This document shows positions 42,401 through 57,400 of a stretch of DNA of 64,000 nucleotides, one piece after another. The DNA comes from Polynucleobacter sp. MWH-CaK5. GTDB lineage: Bacteria; Pseudomonadota; Gammaproteobacteria; Burkholderiales; Burkholderiaceae. The stretch spans positions 851,009 through 915,008 of the forward strand of contig NZ_CP061299.1 of NCBI RefSeq assembly GCF_018687615.1, in the 5' to 3' direction. Each line of letters opens with the position of its first letter. Position 1 is the first letter of the stretch. A model generated the notes under the pieces. That model was given only the letters and a program-made list of their open reading frames with translations. It ran no database searches and was not told the origin of the DNA. The translations under genes were made by a program, and so were the position numbers.

Positions 42401-45400
42401 AGCTTCCTGATCCTGAGATGGCGTTGGCGATCGTTAAATCATCAGATCTTTCAACAGACAAGGTCGCATTATTAACGATCGCTCCAGCGCCAACATTACC
42501 AGCACCAGATCCTGAACCTAAGCGAAGGATGCCTGAAGTGATGGTTGTGCTGCCACTATAGCTATTGTTAGCAGTCAGAGTTAAACGGCCAGAACCTAAT
42601 TTGGTCAGACTACCAGAGCCACTGATCAAGCCAGCATAACTTGCCTCATCAGATCTGTTGAACCAAACTTGTGATCTGTTTGAAGTAACAACGTCACCTT
42701 GCAAGCTACCACTGGTAATGCCATTACCAATTTGCAAGACCCCAGCAATTAACTCTGTTCCACCTGTATGGGTTGCTGCTCCACCAATTCTTAACTCACC
42801 TAAATCACGCGAGCTATTCAAAATTAGTTTGCCTGAACCAGATATTGAACCATTGAGGGTCAGGAAGTGAATAGCATTAATCTCTGAATTAGCACTTAAG
42901 GTAATAGAACCATTCAAAATTTCACCAAAACCATTACTTGCGACAAGTTTGCCGCCATTCAAAATGATGTTGTTATCAATTTCAACCATATCAATTTGAA
43001 CCGTTGCGCCAGAATCAATAGTCAAAGCACCGCTACCAAAAATGGTGGCTGTCATCGTGCCAGCACCGCCATTGAGGTAACCAGCTTGCACTGTTGTGCC
43101 ACCAGAGTAGGTGTTGCTCTGACCAGAGAAATTCAACTGCCCTGCCCCTGATTTAACCAAAGGTCCAGTTCCAGTAATCACGCCACCATAAGTTGCCTCA
43201 ATACCACCCATGACCTCAATCACACCACCATTGGCATTGTTTATTTGGTTTAACTGAATACCGCGATTGGCATGAATGGTGATGAAATTAGAAGCGCCAC
43301 CAGTAGCCAATCGAAGTGTGGCGCCATCCTGAATCACTAAATGAGCTGGTGTTGGAGTGGATGGAGCCGTACCTAAGTTGCTATCGCTAAGGATCAGCAA
43401 TGTGCCACCAAATACCTTGGTTGTTCCAGTGTATGTATTGGCACCTGACAAGGTGAAGATTGAGCTGCCATTTTTAGTCAATGAACCAGCACCGCTCATC
43501 ACACCACTGTAGCTTGTGTTTGAGCTGCCATTGATTGTCAATGCAGCATTCAAGTTAACCAAGCCTTCGCCAGCCAAAGAAGTAATGGTGTCATTAGCAG
43601 CAATAATGTATGTAGCACCTGATGCAACCGTTACTGCAGTGGCGTTATCCAATGTTCCAGTGACATTCAGAGTACCGGCATTGATGGTGGTGCTACCTGT
43701 GTAGGTATTTGCAGCACTGAGCGCAAGACTGCCTGAGCCAGACTTAACAAAGTCAAACGCTCCAGAAATAACCCCCGATGCTGATGATGAAGCACCCATA
43801 CTCAGCGTGACATTTGAACTTAAGGCAATCGCGCCGTTATAAGTTTGCGCACCGCTGGTTGTTACATTAGCGCCTAGGTTAGATGTACCTGAGACTGACA
43901 AGCTGGCTGCATTGGCAATATTAGCGTTTAGATTCAAGTTGCCCGTGATGGCAATCGCACCTAAACCACCGTTTGTATCACCACCAACAACACCGTTGAA
44001 CTCAACTTCACTTGTACCAACATTTAATGTAAGACCGCGAGTTTGAGAAGCTGCACTATTAACAATGTCGCTAAATGTGATCTGACTATCAGTTGTGCTC
44101 AATGTGCGGTTAGCACCAGATAGAGTCACAGGGCCTGTGTAAGTCTGAGTACCAGTTGTTGTGACGTTAGCATCCAGGCTTGAGGTACCTGATACAGATA
44201 AGCTAGCGGCACTAGCGATAGTGTTATTAACACGCAAGTTACCAGTGATAGCGATAGCTCCTAATCCACCATCAGTAGCATCACCCACGATAAGGTTGAA
44301 CGCAACATGGCTAGTACCAACGTTGAGCGTGAGACCACGAGGATGAGAAGCTTCGCTATTAACAGTACCGCTGAAATTGATCTGACTATCAGTTGTAGTT
44401 AATGTGCGATTACCGCCTGAAAGAGTCAAAGCACCAGAATAAGTTTGTGTACCTGTTGTTGTGACGTTTGCACTTAGATTAGATGCTCCGAAGATAGAGA
44501 AGTTAGCAACGTTGATGATTGCACCATCGATATCAGCTTCACCTGTGATTGTGAAGCTATTGCCAGCACCATCCACTGTTGAAACTGTATGAATCCTTGC
44601 GCCAGTCAATGTGCGGTGACCACCAGATAGGGTCACAACGCCTGTATATGTTTGATTGTCACTTGAGCTGATGTTAGCTGCAATAGTCGATGTGCCAGAC
44701 ACACTCAACGTTGTGATGCCACTAACAGCACCATTAAATACTCCGGCACCTGTAATCACATAAGAATCATTACCAACCCATGTAGTGCTATTGGTCACTG
44801 TTCCAGCAGTAATGTTTGTGTCACCAAGAGCCAAGCTATTACCAACTGTTCCTGTAAAAGTAACATTACCTGTACCAACGTTAGCGCTAAAGGTGCGAGC
44901 ACTTGTCGCACTGTTTAATGTGCTGCTAAATACTAGATTACTACTTGTTGTCGTAAATGTTGTGTTGGTGCCTAAAGTAACAGCACCGTTATACGTCTGA
45001 TTACCGCTGGTAGTGATTGATCCGCCATTGATCGCCGTAGTTCCCGTTCCGCCACTGAAACTGGCGGCTGCCATCGTGCTACTGATCGTTGTTGTACCGC
45101 TCGTGGTCAGGCTAATTGCACCTAAAGGAGTTCCAGAACCCACTGCACCAGTAAAGGTCACACCACCAATACCACTTGATACGGTTAATGCACGAGCACT
45201 GCTATTGCCCAAGCTTGATCCAAAAGTAACCAAACTATCCGTTGTTGTTAAGGTTGTATTAGCACCTAAGGTCACTGCACCTGTATATGTTTGTGTGCCA
45301 CTTGAGCTGATGTTAGCTGCAATAGTCGATGTGCCAGACACGCTTAATGTTGTGATGCCACTAACGGCACCATTAAATACTCCAGCACCGGTAATGTTGT

Positions 45401-48400
45401 AAGAGCCATTACCAACCCATGTATTGCTATTGGTCACTATTCCAGCGGTAATACTTGTATTACCAAGAGCAACATCGTTACCAACTGTTCCTGTAAAAGT
45501 AACATTACCTGTACCGACGTTAGCGCTGAAGGTGCGAGCACTTGTCGCACTGTTTAATGTGCTGCCAAATACTAAATTATTGTTATCTGAAGTAAATGTG
45601 GTGTTAGCACCCAAGGTGGCCGCATCGTTGAAGGCTTGAGCACCCGCAGTTCTAACTGATCCACCGTTGATCGCAACAGAGCCTGGGCTGTCAGTTGTCA
45701 CACTAGTCAATGCCGCACCCACACCACCAACAGTGCCACCAAAGGTAGTTACGCCAGCAGTATTAACTGTCAGACCAAAAGCGCCATCTACTGTATTAGA
45801 TAGATTAATGGCTCCACTAGCGCTGCTACCATTACTTACCAAGGTTGTTGCAGCACCTAAAGTCACTGCACCGTTATACGTCTGAGTGCCAGTGGTGGTG
45901 ATTGATCCACCATTGATTGCCGTTGTTCCAGTTCCACCACTGAAACTTGCAGCTGCCATCGTATTGCTGATTGTTGTTGTGCCAGTGGTAGTTAGGTCAA
46001 TTGCACCCAAGGCAGTTCCAGAACCCACTGCACCAGTGAATGTCACACCACCACTACCACTTGATATCGTTAATGCACGAGCACTGCTATTGCCCAAGCT
46101 TGATCCAAAAGTAATCAAACTGTCCGTTGTTGTTAATGTTGTATCAGCACCTAAAGTAACAGCACCTGTATAGGTTTGTGTATCACTTGAACTGATGTTA
46201 GCTGCAATAGTCGATGTGCCAGACACACTCAACGTTGTGATGCCACTAACAGCACCATTAAATACTCCGGCACCTGTAATCACATAAGAATCATTACCAA
46301 CCCATGTAGCACTATTGGTCACTGTTCCAGCCGTAATGCTTGTATTACCAAGAGCCAAGGTATTACCAACTGTTCCTGTAAAAGTAACATTACCAGTACC
46401 AACGTTAGCGCTGAAGGTGCGAGCACTTGTCGCACTGTTTAATGTGCCACCAAATACTAGATTGCTGCTTGTTGTTGTAAATGTTGTGTTGGCGCCTAAA
46501 GTCACTGCACCGTTATAAGTTTGTGCACCTGATGTGGTGATTGATCCGCCATTGATTACTGTGGTTCCGGTTCCGCCACTGAATCTGGCGGCTGCCATCG
46601 TATTGTTGATTGTTGTTGTACCAGTGGTGGTTAGGTCAATTGCACCCAAAGCAGTTCCAGAACCCACTGCACCAGTGAAGGTCACACCACCACTACCACT
46701 TGATATCGTTAATGCACGAGCACTGCTATTACCTAAGCTTGATGCAAAAGTAACCAAACTATCCGTTGTTGTTAAGGTTGTATCAGCACCTAAAGTCACT
46801 GCACCGTTATAAGTCTGTGCGCCTGATGTGGTGATTGATCCACCATTGATTGCCGTAGTTCCCGTTCCGCCACTGAAACTGGCGGCTGCCATCGTGCTAC
46901 TGATCGTTGTTGTACCGCTCGTGGTCAGGCTAATTGCACCTAAAGGAGTTCCAGAACCCACTGCACCAGTAAAGGTCACACCACCAATACCACTTGATAC
47001 GGTTAATGCACGAGCACTGCTATTGCCCAAGCTTGATCCAAAAGTAACCAAACTATCCGTTGTTGTTAAGGTTGTATTAGCACCTAAGGTCACTGCACCT
47101 GTATATGTTTGTGTGCCACTTGAGCTGATGTTAGCTGCAATAGTCGATGTGCCAGACACGCTTAATGTTGTGATGCCACTAACGGCACCATTAAATACTC
47201 CAGCACCGGTAATGTTGTAAGAGCCATTACCAACCCATGTATTGCTATTGGTCACTATTCCAGCGGTAATACTTGTATTACCAAGAGCAACATCGTTACC
47301 AACTGTTCCTGTAAAAGTAACATTACCTGTACCGACGTTAGCGCTGAAGGTGCGAGCACTTGTCGCACTGTTCAATGTGCCACCAAATACTAAATTATTG
47401 TTATCTGAAGTAAATGTGGTGTTAGCACCCAAGGTGGCCGCATCGTTGTACGTCTGAGCGCCCGAGGTTGTAACTGATCCACCATTGATAGCAACAGAAC
47501 CTGGACTGTCAGTCGTCAAGCTTGTCAATGCCGCACCCACACCACCAACAGTGCCACCAAAGGTAGTTACGCCAGCAGTGTTAACAGTCAAAGCAAAGGC
47601 GCCATTCACGGTATTGGCTAAATTAATGGCACCGCTATCGCCGCTACCACTGCTTGTTAAGGTTGTATCAGCACCCAAAGTAACAGCACCGTTATAAGTC
47701 TGTGCGCCTGATGTGGTGATGCTATTGGCAAGTGTTGAGACACCACTGACTGTTAGAGCAGATGTGCCAGCAGTGTTAGTAATGCTATTAGCAGCAGCCA
47801 TCGTCAAAGTAGCCACCGTCTGGCTTACTTGAAGATCCCAAATCGCAGCATTAGTCATAACCACATCAGTAAGAGATGACAAGCTACCAGTCAATCTCAA
47901 AGTACCGGCATTGATGTTGGTGTCACCTGTGTAGGTGTTGGCATTGCTCAATACCCAAGCACCAGCGCCCTCTTTGACTAAGCTGGTCGTTCCAGATGAA
48001 GCGTTTACCAATTTAGGGGCCAGTAAATTACTTGAAGTTTGGCTGCCCTTGAGTGTCAATGTGCGGTCGCCATTACCACTCAGAACTAAATCACCTGTAT
48101 TGCTAAAGCTCAATGTTCCAGTGCCTGATGCATCCAAGGTGGCACCATTAGTACCGATCGTGAATAAACGGTCTGTTGTTGCAGTGGCGCCGGTGTATTT
48201 CAATGTGCCACCATTGATAATCAAGTTAGAAGCTGCATTGGTTGATGCACCAATGTGACTATTGCTGCCACCATTGGCCAAACTTGCAACACTCAAAGTG
48301 CCACCATTGATCACTGTGGCACCTGTGTAACTGTTATCGCCACTCAGAGTTAATGTGCCATTACCTTCTTTATAAACAGAACCTGATCCAGAAATAACTT

Positions 48401-51400
48401 GAGAGTAGGTTAAATCGTTAGATCTGTTAAAAATTAATGATCCGTTATTTAGAACAGCGCCAGGAAGAACACCTGTTTCACCATTAACTCCTACCCAAAT
48501 AGATCCAGATGTGATGGTTGTGCCACCAGAGTAATCGTTGCTAGAGTTGGTGATGAACAGTGGACCATGCAAATCAACGCTATCACCTTTGAACAGCTGA
48601 CCAGATCCAGTGATCTTCCCTGCAATCTCCATCGTCATGCGATTGCCAATTAATGCTCCGCCATTGAAGCCTGTATTCAAGATGGTGACTGTGCCGGTGA
48701 GTTTTGCACCTGCGTAGCCACCATCAAAGTCAAATGGAGTTCCTGGGCGGCCATTGGCAATCGCACCGGTATAGACGCTTGAAATTTGTCTACCAAAGCC
48801 AGCAACATCGATATTGTTAGCAAGAGTGCGGCCCACCAAATTCAAACTAGCGCCATCATTGACAACCACCAGCCCTGAGCCAAAAGCAGTGCTTGTTGCG
48901 CCATTGATATTTCCTGCATCAACACCAGCTGCTAATTCGCCTGCATTGATGCTTGTGTTACCTGTATAAGTATTGGCATTGCTCAATACCCAAGCACCAT
49001 CGCCCTCTTTGACTAAGCTGGTCGTTCCGGATGAAGCGTTTACCAATTTAGGGGCCAGTAAATTACTTGAAGTTTGGCTGCCCTTGATTGTCAATGTGCG
49101 GTCGCCATTACCACTGAGTACTAAATCACCTGTGTTGCTAAAGCTCAATGTTCCAGTGCCTGATGCATCCAAGGTGGCACCATTAGTACCGATCGAGAAT
49201 AAACGGTCTGTTGTCACAGTGGCACCGGTATATTTCAATGTGCCACCATTGATGATCAAGTTTGAAGCTGCATGGGTCGATGCGCCAATGTGGCTATTGC
49301 TGCCACCGTTGGCCAAACTTGAAACACTCAAAATACCGCCATTGATCACAGTAGCACCTGTGTAACTGTTGTCACCACTCAGAGTTAATGTACCTGAACC
49401 AGATTTAGTGATGCCATGAGCGCCAGAGATAGTTCCTGATAAAGTTAATTCAGAGCCGCTAACCACAATGAAGCTATTAGCACCCAAGGTCAAAGTACCG
49501 CTCAAGGAGCTTGTTCCGGTGCTTGTGACCAAAGAACCACCATTGATGGTCAATGCTTCACCACCAAGAACAATGTTTTGCAAATCGAGCGTTGCTCCAT
49601 TGGCAATGGTTGTGCCATTGGCTGTTGTGCCTAAGCCATCGATATGAGTGATGATCAATGTGCCACCATTGATGGTCGTTAACCCACTGTATGTATTTGC
49701 TGATGTTAAGGTTTGTGTACCTGTTATTAATGTCACTGCACCAGTGCCACTAATCTCACCAGCAAAACTGTCGTTAGCGGCGGAGATGGTCAGAGTTTTG
49801 TTTCCAAGAAGAACGTCACCAGTATTAGAACCAGACAAGCTCTTGATACTTGCGCCACTCGTGGTACCACTGATATCAAATATGCCATTCGCAACTAATT
49901 TAGCTGATGTAGCAATTGAACCACCACTCGTTAATGACAATGTGCCAGCTGTGATGGTTGTGGCACCTGTGTAATCATTTGTGCCACTGAATGTCTGATT
50001 ACCTGAAGTCAATGTGACTGGACCAGCGCCGCTGATCACGCCAGCAAAACTGTCATTGGCGGCGGTAAGTGTGAGAGCTTTCTCGCCAAGGACAACACTA
50101 CCAGTGTTTGAACCAGCAAGGCTCTTAACACTTGCCCCACTGGTCGTACCACTGATGTCAAATGTGCCGTTGGCCACCAACTTAGCTGATGTGGCAATCG
50201 AGCCACTGCCCGTCAATGCCAACTTACCAGCGTTGATGGTGGTCATTCCGGTGTAACTGTTATTTTGATTCGTTAAGATCAAATCACCCGCGCTAATTTT
50301 TGTGAGTGTGCCGTCGCCTGAGATAACACCACCGATGGTTAACTGATGACCGGCTGCGATATCTATGTTGTTGCTACCAGTTAAAACAATGCCCCCACTC
50401 CAACTGCTGGTAGAGTCTTTGAGTGTGCCGCCGTTCATGATCAAGTTTTCGCCAACCACTGCAACGCTGTCTAAATCAAGCGTTGCACCACTGGCCAATG
50501 TGGTTGAACCAGCACTTGTGCCTAGAGCGTTGGCATGAGTGATACGCAAAGTACCAGAAGAAATGGTTGTCGCACCAGTAAAGGTATTGTTACCGCCGAG
50601 TACAAATGATCCAGAGCCTGTGACAGTGATGCCAAAGTCTCCAGAAATAACCCCGTTAATGGTGACTACCTGACCAGAACCTGCTTCAAAAGTACTATCA
50701 GCAGTTAAGCTGATAGGACCAGATAGAACACCGTTCAACACACGACCACCATCAACGACGACAGTTTCTTCAACTGTCAGACTGTTAAGGTCTAAAGTGG
50801 CGCCAAGATTGACTGTTGTAGTAGCACTTGAACCGTTGGCTCCCAATCCATTAGCATGGCCTAGTTTGAGAGTACCAGCCGCAATGGTGGTGGCACCACC
50901 ATAAGTATTGTTACCGTTGAGTAGTAATAGTCCACTACCCCGCTTAGTCAAAGTAACGCCAGAACCAGCAATGATTCCACCAACAGAACTTGATCCAGCA
51001 TTGGTAATCGATATTGCAGAGTTATTAGCTAAAGTTAACGCACCGGCAGTCAATGCATCGGTAGAAATTGTCAAACCTGTCAAAGGTGCAGTGTTACCAA
51101 GAGCATTGCTCAAAGTCACATCACCTGTGCCATGAGTTGTGATTGTTAAGTTTCTAGCGCCATTGATAGTGCTAGCAAAGCTGACATTGCCATTGCTGGT
51201 TGTCGTCAAATCTGAATTGATGCTGAGGGTTACTACACCTGTATAAATTTGGTTGCCTAAGGTAGTGATGTTGCCGCCCAGGTTGCTAATGTCAGAAACT
51301 TCTAAGCTGGCTGCGTTAGTAATATTGTTATTTAAATCTAGGTTACCAATGATGGCGATGGCACCCAAGTTGCCGTTCGAAGCACCGCCGACAATACCGT

Positions 51401-54400
51401 TAAATTCAACTTCACTAGTGCCAACATTCAAATTTAAAGTACGAACTTCAGTAGCTTTGCTGTTAACAATGTCACTGAAAGTAATCTTGTTATCCGCAGT
51501 AGTTAAAGTTGTATTAGCCCCTAAGGTAAGAGCTTCACGATAGGTTTGAATACCCGTTGTTGTGACAGACCCACCGTTGATGACGATTGTTCCTGAACCG
51601 GTACCTGCTCCAACAACCAATGAGTCTGTTTGAATGCTATTCGCATAAACAGCTCCACCCAAAGTCGTAGCGCCTGAGCTATTGAAGACCAAATCACCTA
51701 ATTTATCTGTACTTGTTCCTATCGCACCGACAGTAATAGCGCCGCCGCCAGATGAAACAGTTAAATCTTTACCAGCACCCGTGATGCTTGAACCAAAGCT
51801 AATTTGGTTATCAGTACTTCTGAAGGTCGTATCAGCACCTAAAGTTACGGCACCTGTATAAGTCTGTGCACCTGATGTGGTGATGCTATTAGCCAATGTT
51901 GAAGCACCACTCACTGTTAAAGCAGATGTGCCAGCATTGTTAGTAATGCTATTGCCACTTGCCATGGTCAAGCTTGCTACTGTTTGTGCAACTTGAAGAT
52001 CCCAAATCGCAGTATTGGTCATGATCACATCGGTAAGAAATGACAAGCTACCGGTTAATAATAAAGTACCTGCATTGATGTTTATGTCACCGGTGTAGGT
52101 ATTATCACCAGATAGGGTCAGTATGCCAGAGCTGTTATGAATTAAACGACCAGAACCTCTGATCTCTCCAGCAAATGTGGTTGAAGCGCTGCCGCCAATT
52201 GTTAAATCATAAGTATTAATGTTAGCTAGGCCACTGCCAGATATAGATGCAATCGTATCGTTGCTACCTAAGTTATAGCTCGCACCTGCAGCTACAGAAA
52301 CATCCGTAAGATCTGACAAGCTGCCAGTGATGTTTAATTCACCTGCATTGATATTGGTGTCACCAGTGTAAGTATTGACACCAGATAATTGAAGGACGCC
52401 ACTACCAACTTTAGTGAGTGAGCCAACGGCGGCATTGGCATTAGCTATCACACCACCGTAAACAAGAGTCTTGCTTGCATCAATATCAAAAGTTCCGCCA
52501 CTCGCACCTAAGCTGATGCCACGCTTGCTATCAAGAGTGACATCATTGGTGACCAATAAAGTGCCGCCATTGATGTTCAATGAATTTGCAGTTGTAGTGA
52601 CTGGTACAGCACCTAAATTGTCATCAGCACTGATTGAAACAACGCCCGCATTAATGTTAGTTGGACCTGAATATGTATTTTGACCACTCAACACCAAAGT
52701 ACCTGCATCATTTTTAGTCAAATGACCGGCACCAGCCAATACACCAGCAATCGTATTTGTTGTGCCAGTCACTGGTGCAACAGTCACACCAGTGGATGCT
52801 GTCAGCGTTGTTCCAGCACTTGTATTTAAGTTAGCAAGATTGATACTTGTGCCAGATAAAGCACCATTACTTAGATTGAGAGAACCGCCACTTAAGGTTG
52901 TGATGTTGACAGTACCAGCCTCAGCCAAACCTGAGAGATTAGATTGATTAAAAGTGACTGTTGTACCAGCTGGAATAATCACAGCAGATACGTTGCTGAG
53001 ATCTGGAACTACACCAGTAATAGCGTTATTAGATGTTAGAGCCCAGTTAGCTGGATTAAACCATTCAACTGATGCACCACCCACCCAAGTAACGGAGGCT
53101 TGACGATTGATGGTACTTGTAGAGTTGCCATTTCTTATGACCGTATAGTTATCGCCATTATTACCATCGTTGATAGTAATAGCGTCTAAGGTGACGACTT
53201 TATTACCAGAGCTAACATTTTTATTAGCAAAAGTAATGGTTGCTGCTGTGACAGTGTCACCATTCTTAAGCCCTGCTTTCAGAGCAATCAAATCATCGCT
53301 TGAAGCCGTATAGGTAAGATTACCGTTGTAATCTTTTGTGACGGTTGGCGCATTGATAGAAATTACATATTTATTAACAGTGAGTGTATTTGGCGTATAT
53401 GAAATGTTGTAGTTGCTCAAACCAGAGCCTATGGCATCACTAGCGATGATTTCGTTAGTGTAGGTGCCGAAGAATTTAGTTGCTGGAACTGTTGTGTTAT
53501 CACCATGCTTCAATGTGACACCACTGATACTGTCAACTGATTCAAGACCCGATTGGCTGAAAGCCGTTGTGCCTAACGTTAGCGCAGTACCGTAGTCGGT
53601 TGAACGAGAATTAGCTGTAATCGTTAAAGCTTTGGCAGTAATTGTTACTGGCGCACTTGAGTTATCTAAAGTTGCTGGCAATTGATAGTTAGATGCTAAA
53701 CCACCAGAACCATCAGTTGCATCTGCCAAAGTGATGGCATCTATGAACTTACCTGATGTTGTGACATTACGATCATTGACCGTTGCACCTGTGTAGGTCA
53801 ACTTTTCTGAACCCACACCGGTTGTGATCAAGACTTTACCTGTCAAAGATAGGCCGCCGTCATAAACTTTCGAGGCTGATAAACCAACTGTTTTCTTACT
53901 AATCGTCACACTGTTATTGGCGCTATAGCTTGATGCTGGTAATACATAGTTACTTGCGGCCGTTGTGCCAGTGCCACCAGTCAAAGCCAAAGTTCCCAAG
54001 TTGACAAACTTATTACTTGTAGCAACGTTGGCATCATTGGCAGCAGCGTTGCCTAGAGTAAAGGCGATACTTGCACCACCTACACCGGTAATGTTGATTT
54101 GTTGATCAGTCAGCTCAGTGTTGCCGTTGTATGTTTTTGTCGCTGCCACTTTGGCGGTAGCGGCATTAATAGTCACCGTATTGTTATCACTTGAGCTGGA
54201 TGCTGGTAATACATAGTTGGTAGCCGCCGTTGCATCAGTTCCGCCAGTCAGCGACAAAGTTCCAAGGTTGACAAACTTGTTACCTGTAGCGACGTTGGCA
54301 TCATTGGCAGCAGCCGTACCGATGTTAAAGTCGATCAACGCTCCACCAACACCAGTGATGCTGATGTGTTCTTTTATCAGTCCAGTGTTGCCGTTGTAAG

Positions 54401-57400
54401 TTTTTGTCGCAGCAACTTTTGCAGTCGCAGCATTGATTGTTACAGTGTTATTGTCACTTGAGCTAGATGCTGGCAATGCATAGTTACTTGCGGCTGTTGT
54501 ATCTGTGCCACCGGCCAAACCCAAAGTTCCTAGGTTGACAAACTTATTACCTGTTATCACGTTGGCATCATTGGCAGCTGCCGTACCGATATTGAAGTCG
54601 ATAACCACTCCACCAATACCCGTGATGCTGATTTGTTCTTTAACCAGATTAATGTTGGCATTGTAAGTTTTTGTCGCAGCAACTTTTGCAGTCGCAGCAT
54701 TGATTGTTACAGTGTTATTCGCGCTGTAGCTAGAGGCTGGTAGCACATAGTTACTTGCAGCGGTTGCATCAGTTCCGCCAGTCAGCGCCAATGTTCCAAG
54801 GTTGACAAACTTATTACTTGTAATCACATTGGCATCATTGGCAACGGCGTCGCCTAAAGCAAAGTCGATTGCCACTCCATTAACGCCCTTGATACTGATT
54901 TGTGGTTTGCTCAGAGTTGTATCACCATCGTATGTTTTTGTCGCTGCCACTTTGGCGGTAGCGGCATTAATAGTCACCGTATTGTTAAAACTTGAGCTTG
55001 AAGCAGGCAGCACATAGTTACTTGCGGCCGATGCACCAGTACCACCACTCAGCGCCAAGGTTCCCAAGTTTATAAACTTATTATTTGTAGCGACGTTGGC
55101 ATTATTGGCAGCAGCCGTACCGATATTAAAGTCGATCAACGCCCCACCAATACCCGTGATGCTGATTTGTTCTTTTATTAGATTAATGTTGCTATCGTAA
55201 GTTTTTGTCGCTGCAACTTTTGCAGTTGCAGGATTCACTACAAATGGTTTGGCATCACCGGCTAAGAATCTCACGCCGGGTGCGCCAGCCAATGCAAAGT
55301 TTCTGGGCGTGAGCTGAAGATTGTGTGAATGAGCATTAAGGGTCGAGCTCAAAGTGGTATTAATATCAATTGTTCCAGTAATACCAGCAATATTGACATC
55401 CATCGAGCTTGCTCCAGCCGTGAATGTTTGCGCAGTTGTCACCGTTGATAACAGTGGTGGAATATATAAAGAGCCATAAGATGAGGCGCTGGTTGAATAC
55501 CAGAAGCTCAGTGCGCTAGCAGTGCCGTAGGTGCCTGTTTGATTATCAACAATCGTTAAATAGATATATGGAGGGAAACCTCTGAAGATGATGTTGTAGC
55601 CAGCAGTCGTAGGCTTGGTTGCTAATGTTGTGTTGTATGCAGCTGTGTTGTTATTTAACTTACTTTCAACGTAAGCCTTAATGTCTGAGCTCTCTGTCAA
55701 ACCACCAGTGTAGAAGTTGGCAGCACCGCCATCACCTACAGTGAATGTTGGTGAATCAACTAAAAGAATGTTATTAGTTGTCGTTCCAGCAGCAGTAGCA
55801 CTACCAGCTGCTAAGAGTAATGCAGGATCATCTGCTGTTTTAGAAGTGCTTGTAGTTTCTATATCTTGAGAAATTGTTAAATTGCCAGTAGTTCTGATGT
55901 TGATTGCGCCAACAGCATTGATACCGTTATAAGTTAATACAGAACCAATCTCTAAGTCACCTGTGTTAACAATTGTGAGCGCTCCGATACCTGAGGCAGC
56001 TGCAATAGTGCGAAGTGAATTGCTGGAGCTGCTGAGTGTGATTGCCTTATCACCGATCAGAGCCAAGCCATGGGTGCTGCTTGTAATTGCCCCAGAAATG
56101 GTGATTGCACCAGTCGAACTACCAATACTTGAAACACTTCCTAAAAGAACGGCTCCAGCGTACGTCGCTGTAGAGCTGCTAGAGTTAGTCAAAGCACCTG
56201 CCGCACTCACGCCAGTACCGTTCAAAGTAAGGGCTTCTGCACCGCTAACATTTTGACCATTGAGGTCAAGTACTGCACCATCAGCAACAGTAGTGCCTGC
56301 TACTGTAGTACCGAGAGCTGTAGCACTTCCAAGGAGGAGAGTGCCCGTGCTAATCGTTGTTGCACCTGCATATGAATTGTTGCCCGAGAGTGTCAGCACA
56401 TTGCTGCCTGCCTGGGTTAGGCTACCCGATCCAGAGATGGCATTTGCAACAGAGAGGTTATCGGTTCGGTTGAATATCAGAGAGCCGTTATTAGTAACTG
56501 AATTGGTGCCTAAAGTACCCGTTGTTCCGCCATCACCGATCTGCAAAGTACCGGCACTGATAGTTGTGAGTCCAGAGTAGCTGTTATTAGCTGATAGAGT
56601 CGCTGTCGATGTTTGCTGCTTTGTGAGAGTACCCGTTCCACTGATTACATTGGCAATAGAGAAAGCATTTGTACGGTCAAGAATCAACGCACTATTGTTC
56701 GTCACCGTGCCCGAACCTAGGGAGCCAGTATTGGTTGCATTACCCACCTTCAAGGTACCAGCGGTAATTGTTGTATTGACATAGGTATTCGTGCCAGTCA
56801 ATGAAACCGTCCTGCCCGTTGCATTAAGGGTTATCGAGCCAGTACCGCTGATATCACCACTCAATACGGCAGAAGTATTCAGCGTCAATGTGCCGCTGGA
56901 ATTAAATCTATGTATAGCATATCCAGTTGCTGAACCAGAACCATCAGTGACGGAACCTCCTGCATTTGAACCGTTAGATGATCCCAAATAGCGAACAATG
57001 ACGACACCAGAGCCACCAGCACCTCCAGATAAACCCTCCCAATCGCCACCACCACCGCCGCCGCCCGTGTTGGGTGCTCCATCTAAACCTCTACCATTAT
57101 TTGCATTAGCGCCTCTACCGCCACCACCCAAGCCACCTTGGCCCGCTCGCGCAACATCCTGCGTTTGATTGTTATTATTTGGTCCGCCGCCGCCGCCGCC
57201 GCCGTAATAGGTTGATATACCAGTGATTAAATTAATTACGCCATTTCCGCCATTACCACCCATGGTATTTTGGCCTGATAAGCCAGGATAACGAGCGTTG
57301 TATGCGGCCTGGGTTAAACCAGGTGAACCAACTTCCCCCGCACCGCCGCCACCTGCTGCGGAGGTTCCTGATGCTGTACCTGGGCCAGTGCCGCCTGCAG

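Noticed and set aside
43000..51000. Regularly spaced repeats resembling a CRISPR array
   Set aside because: Repeats are coding, degenerate, and in frame over kilobases; no short identical repeat with unique spacers and no cas gene.
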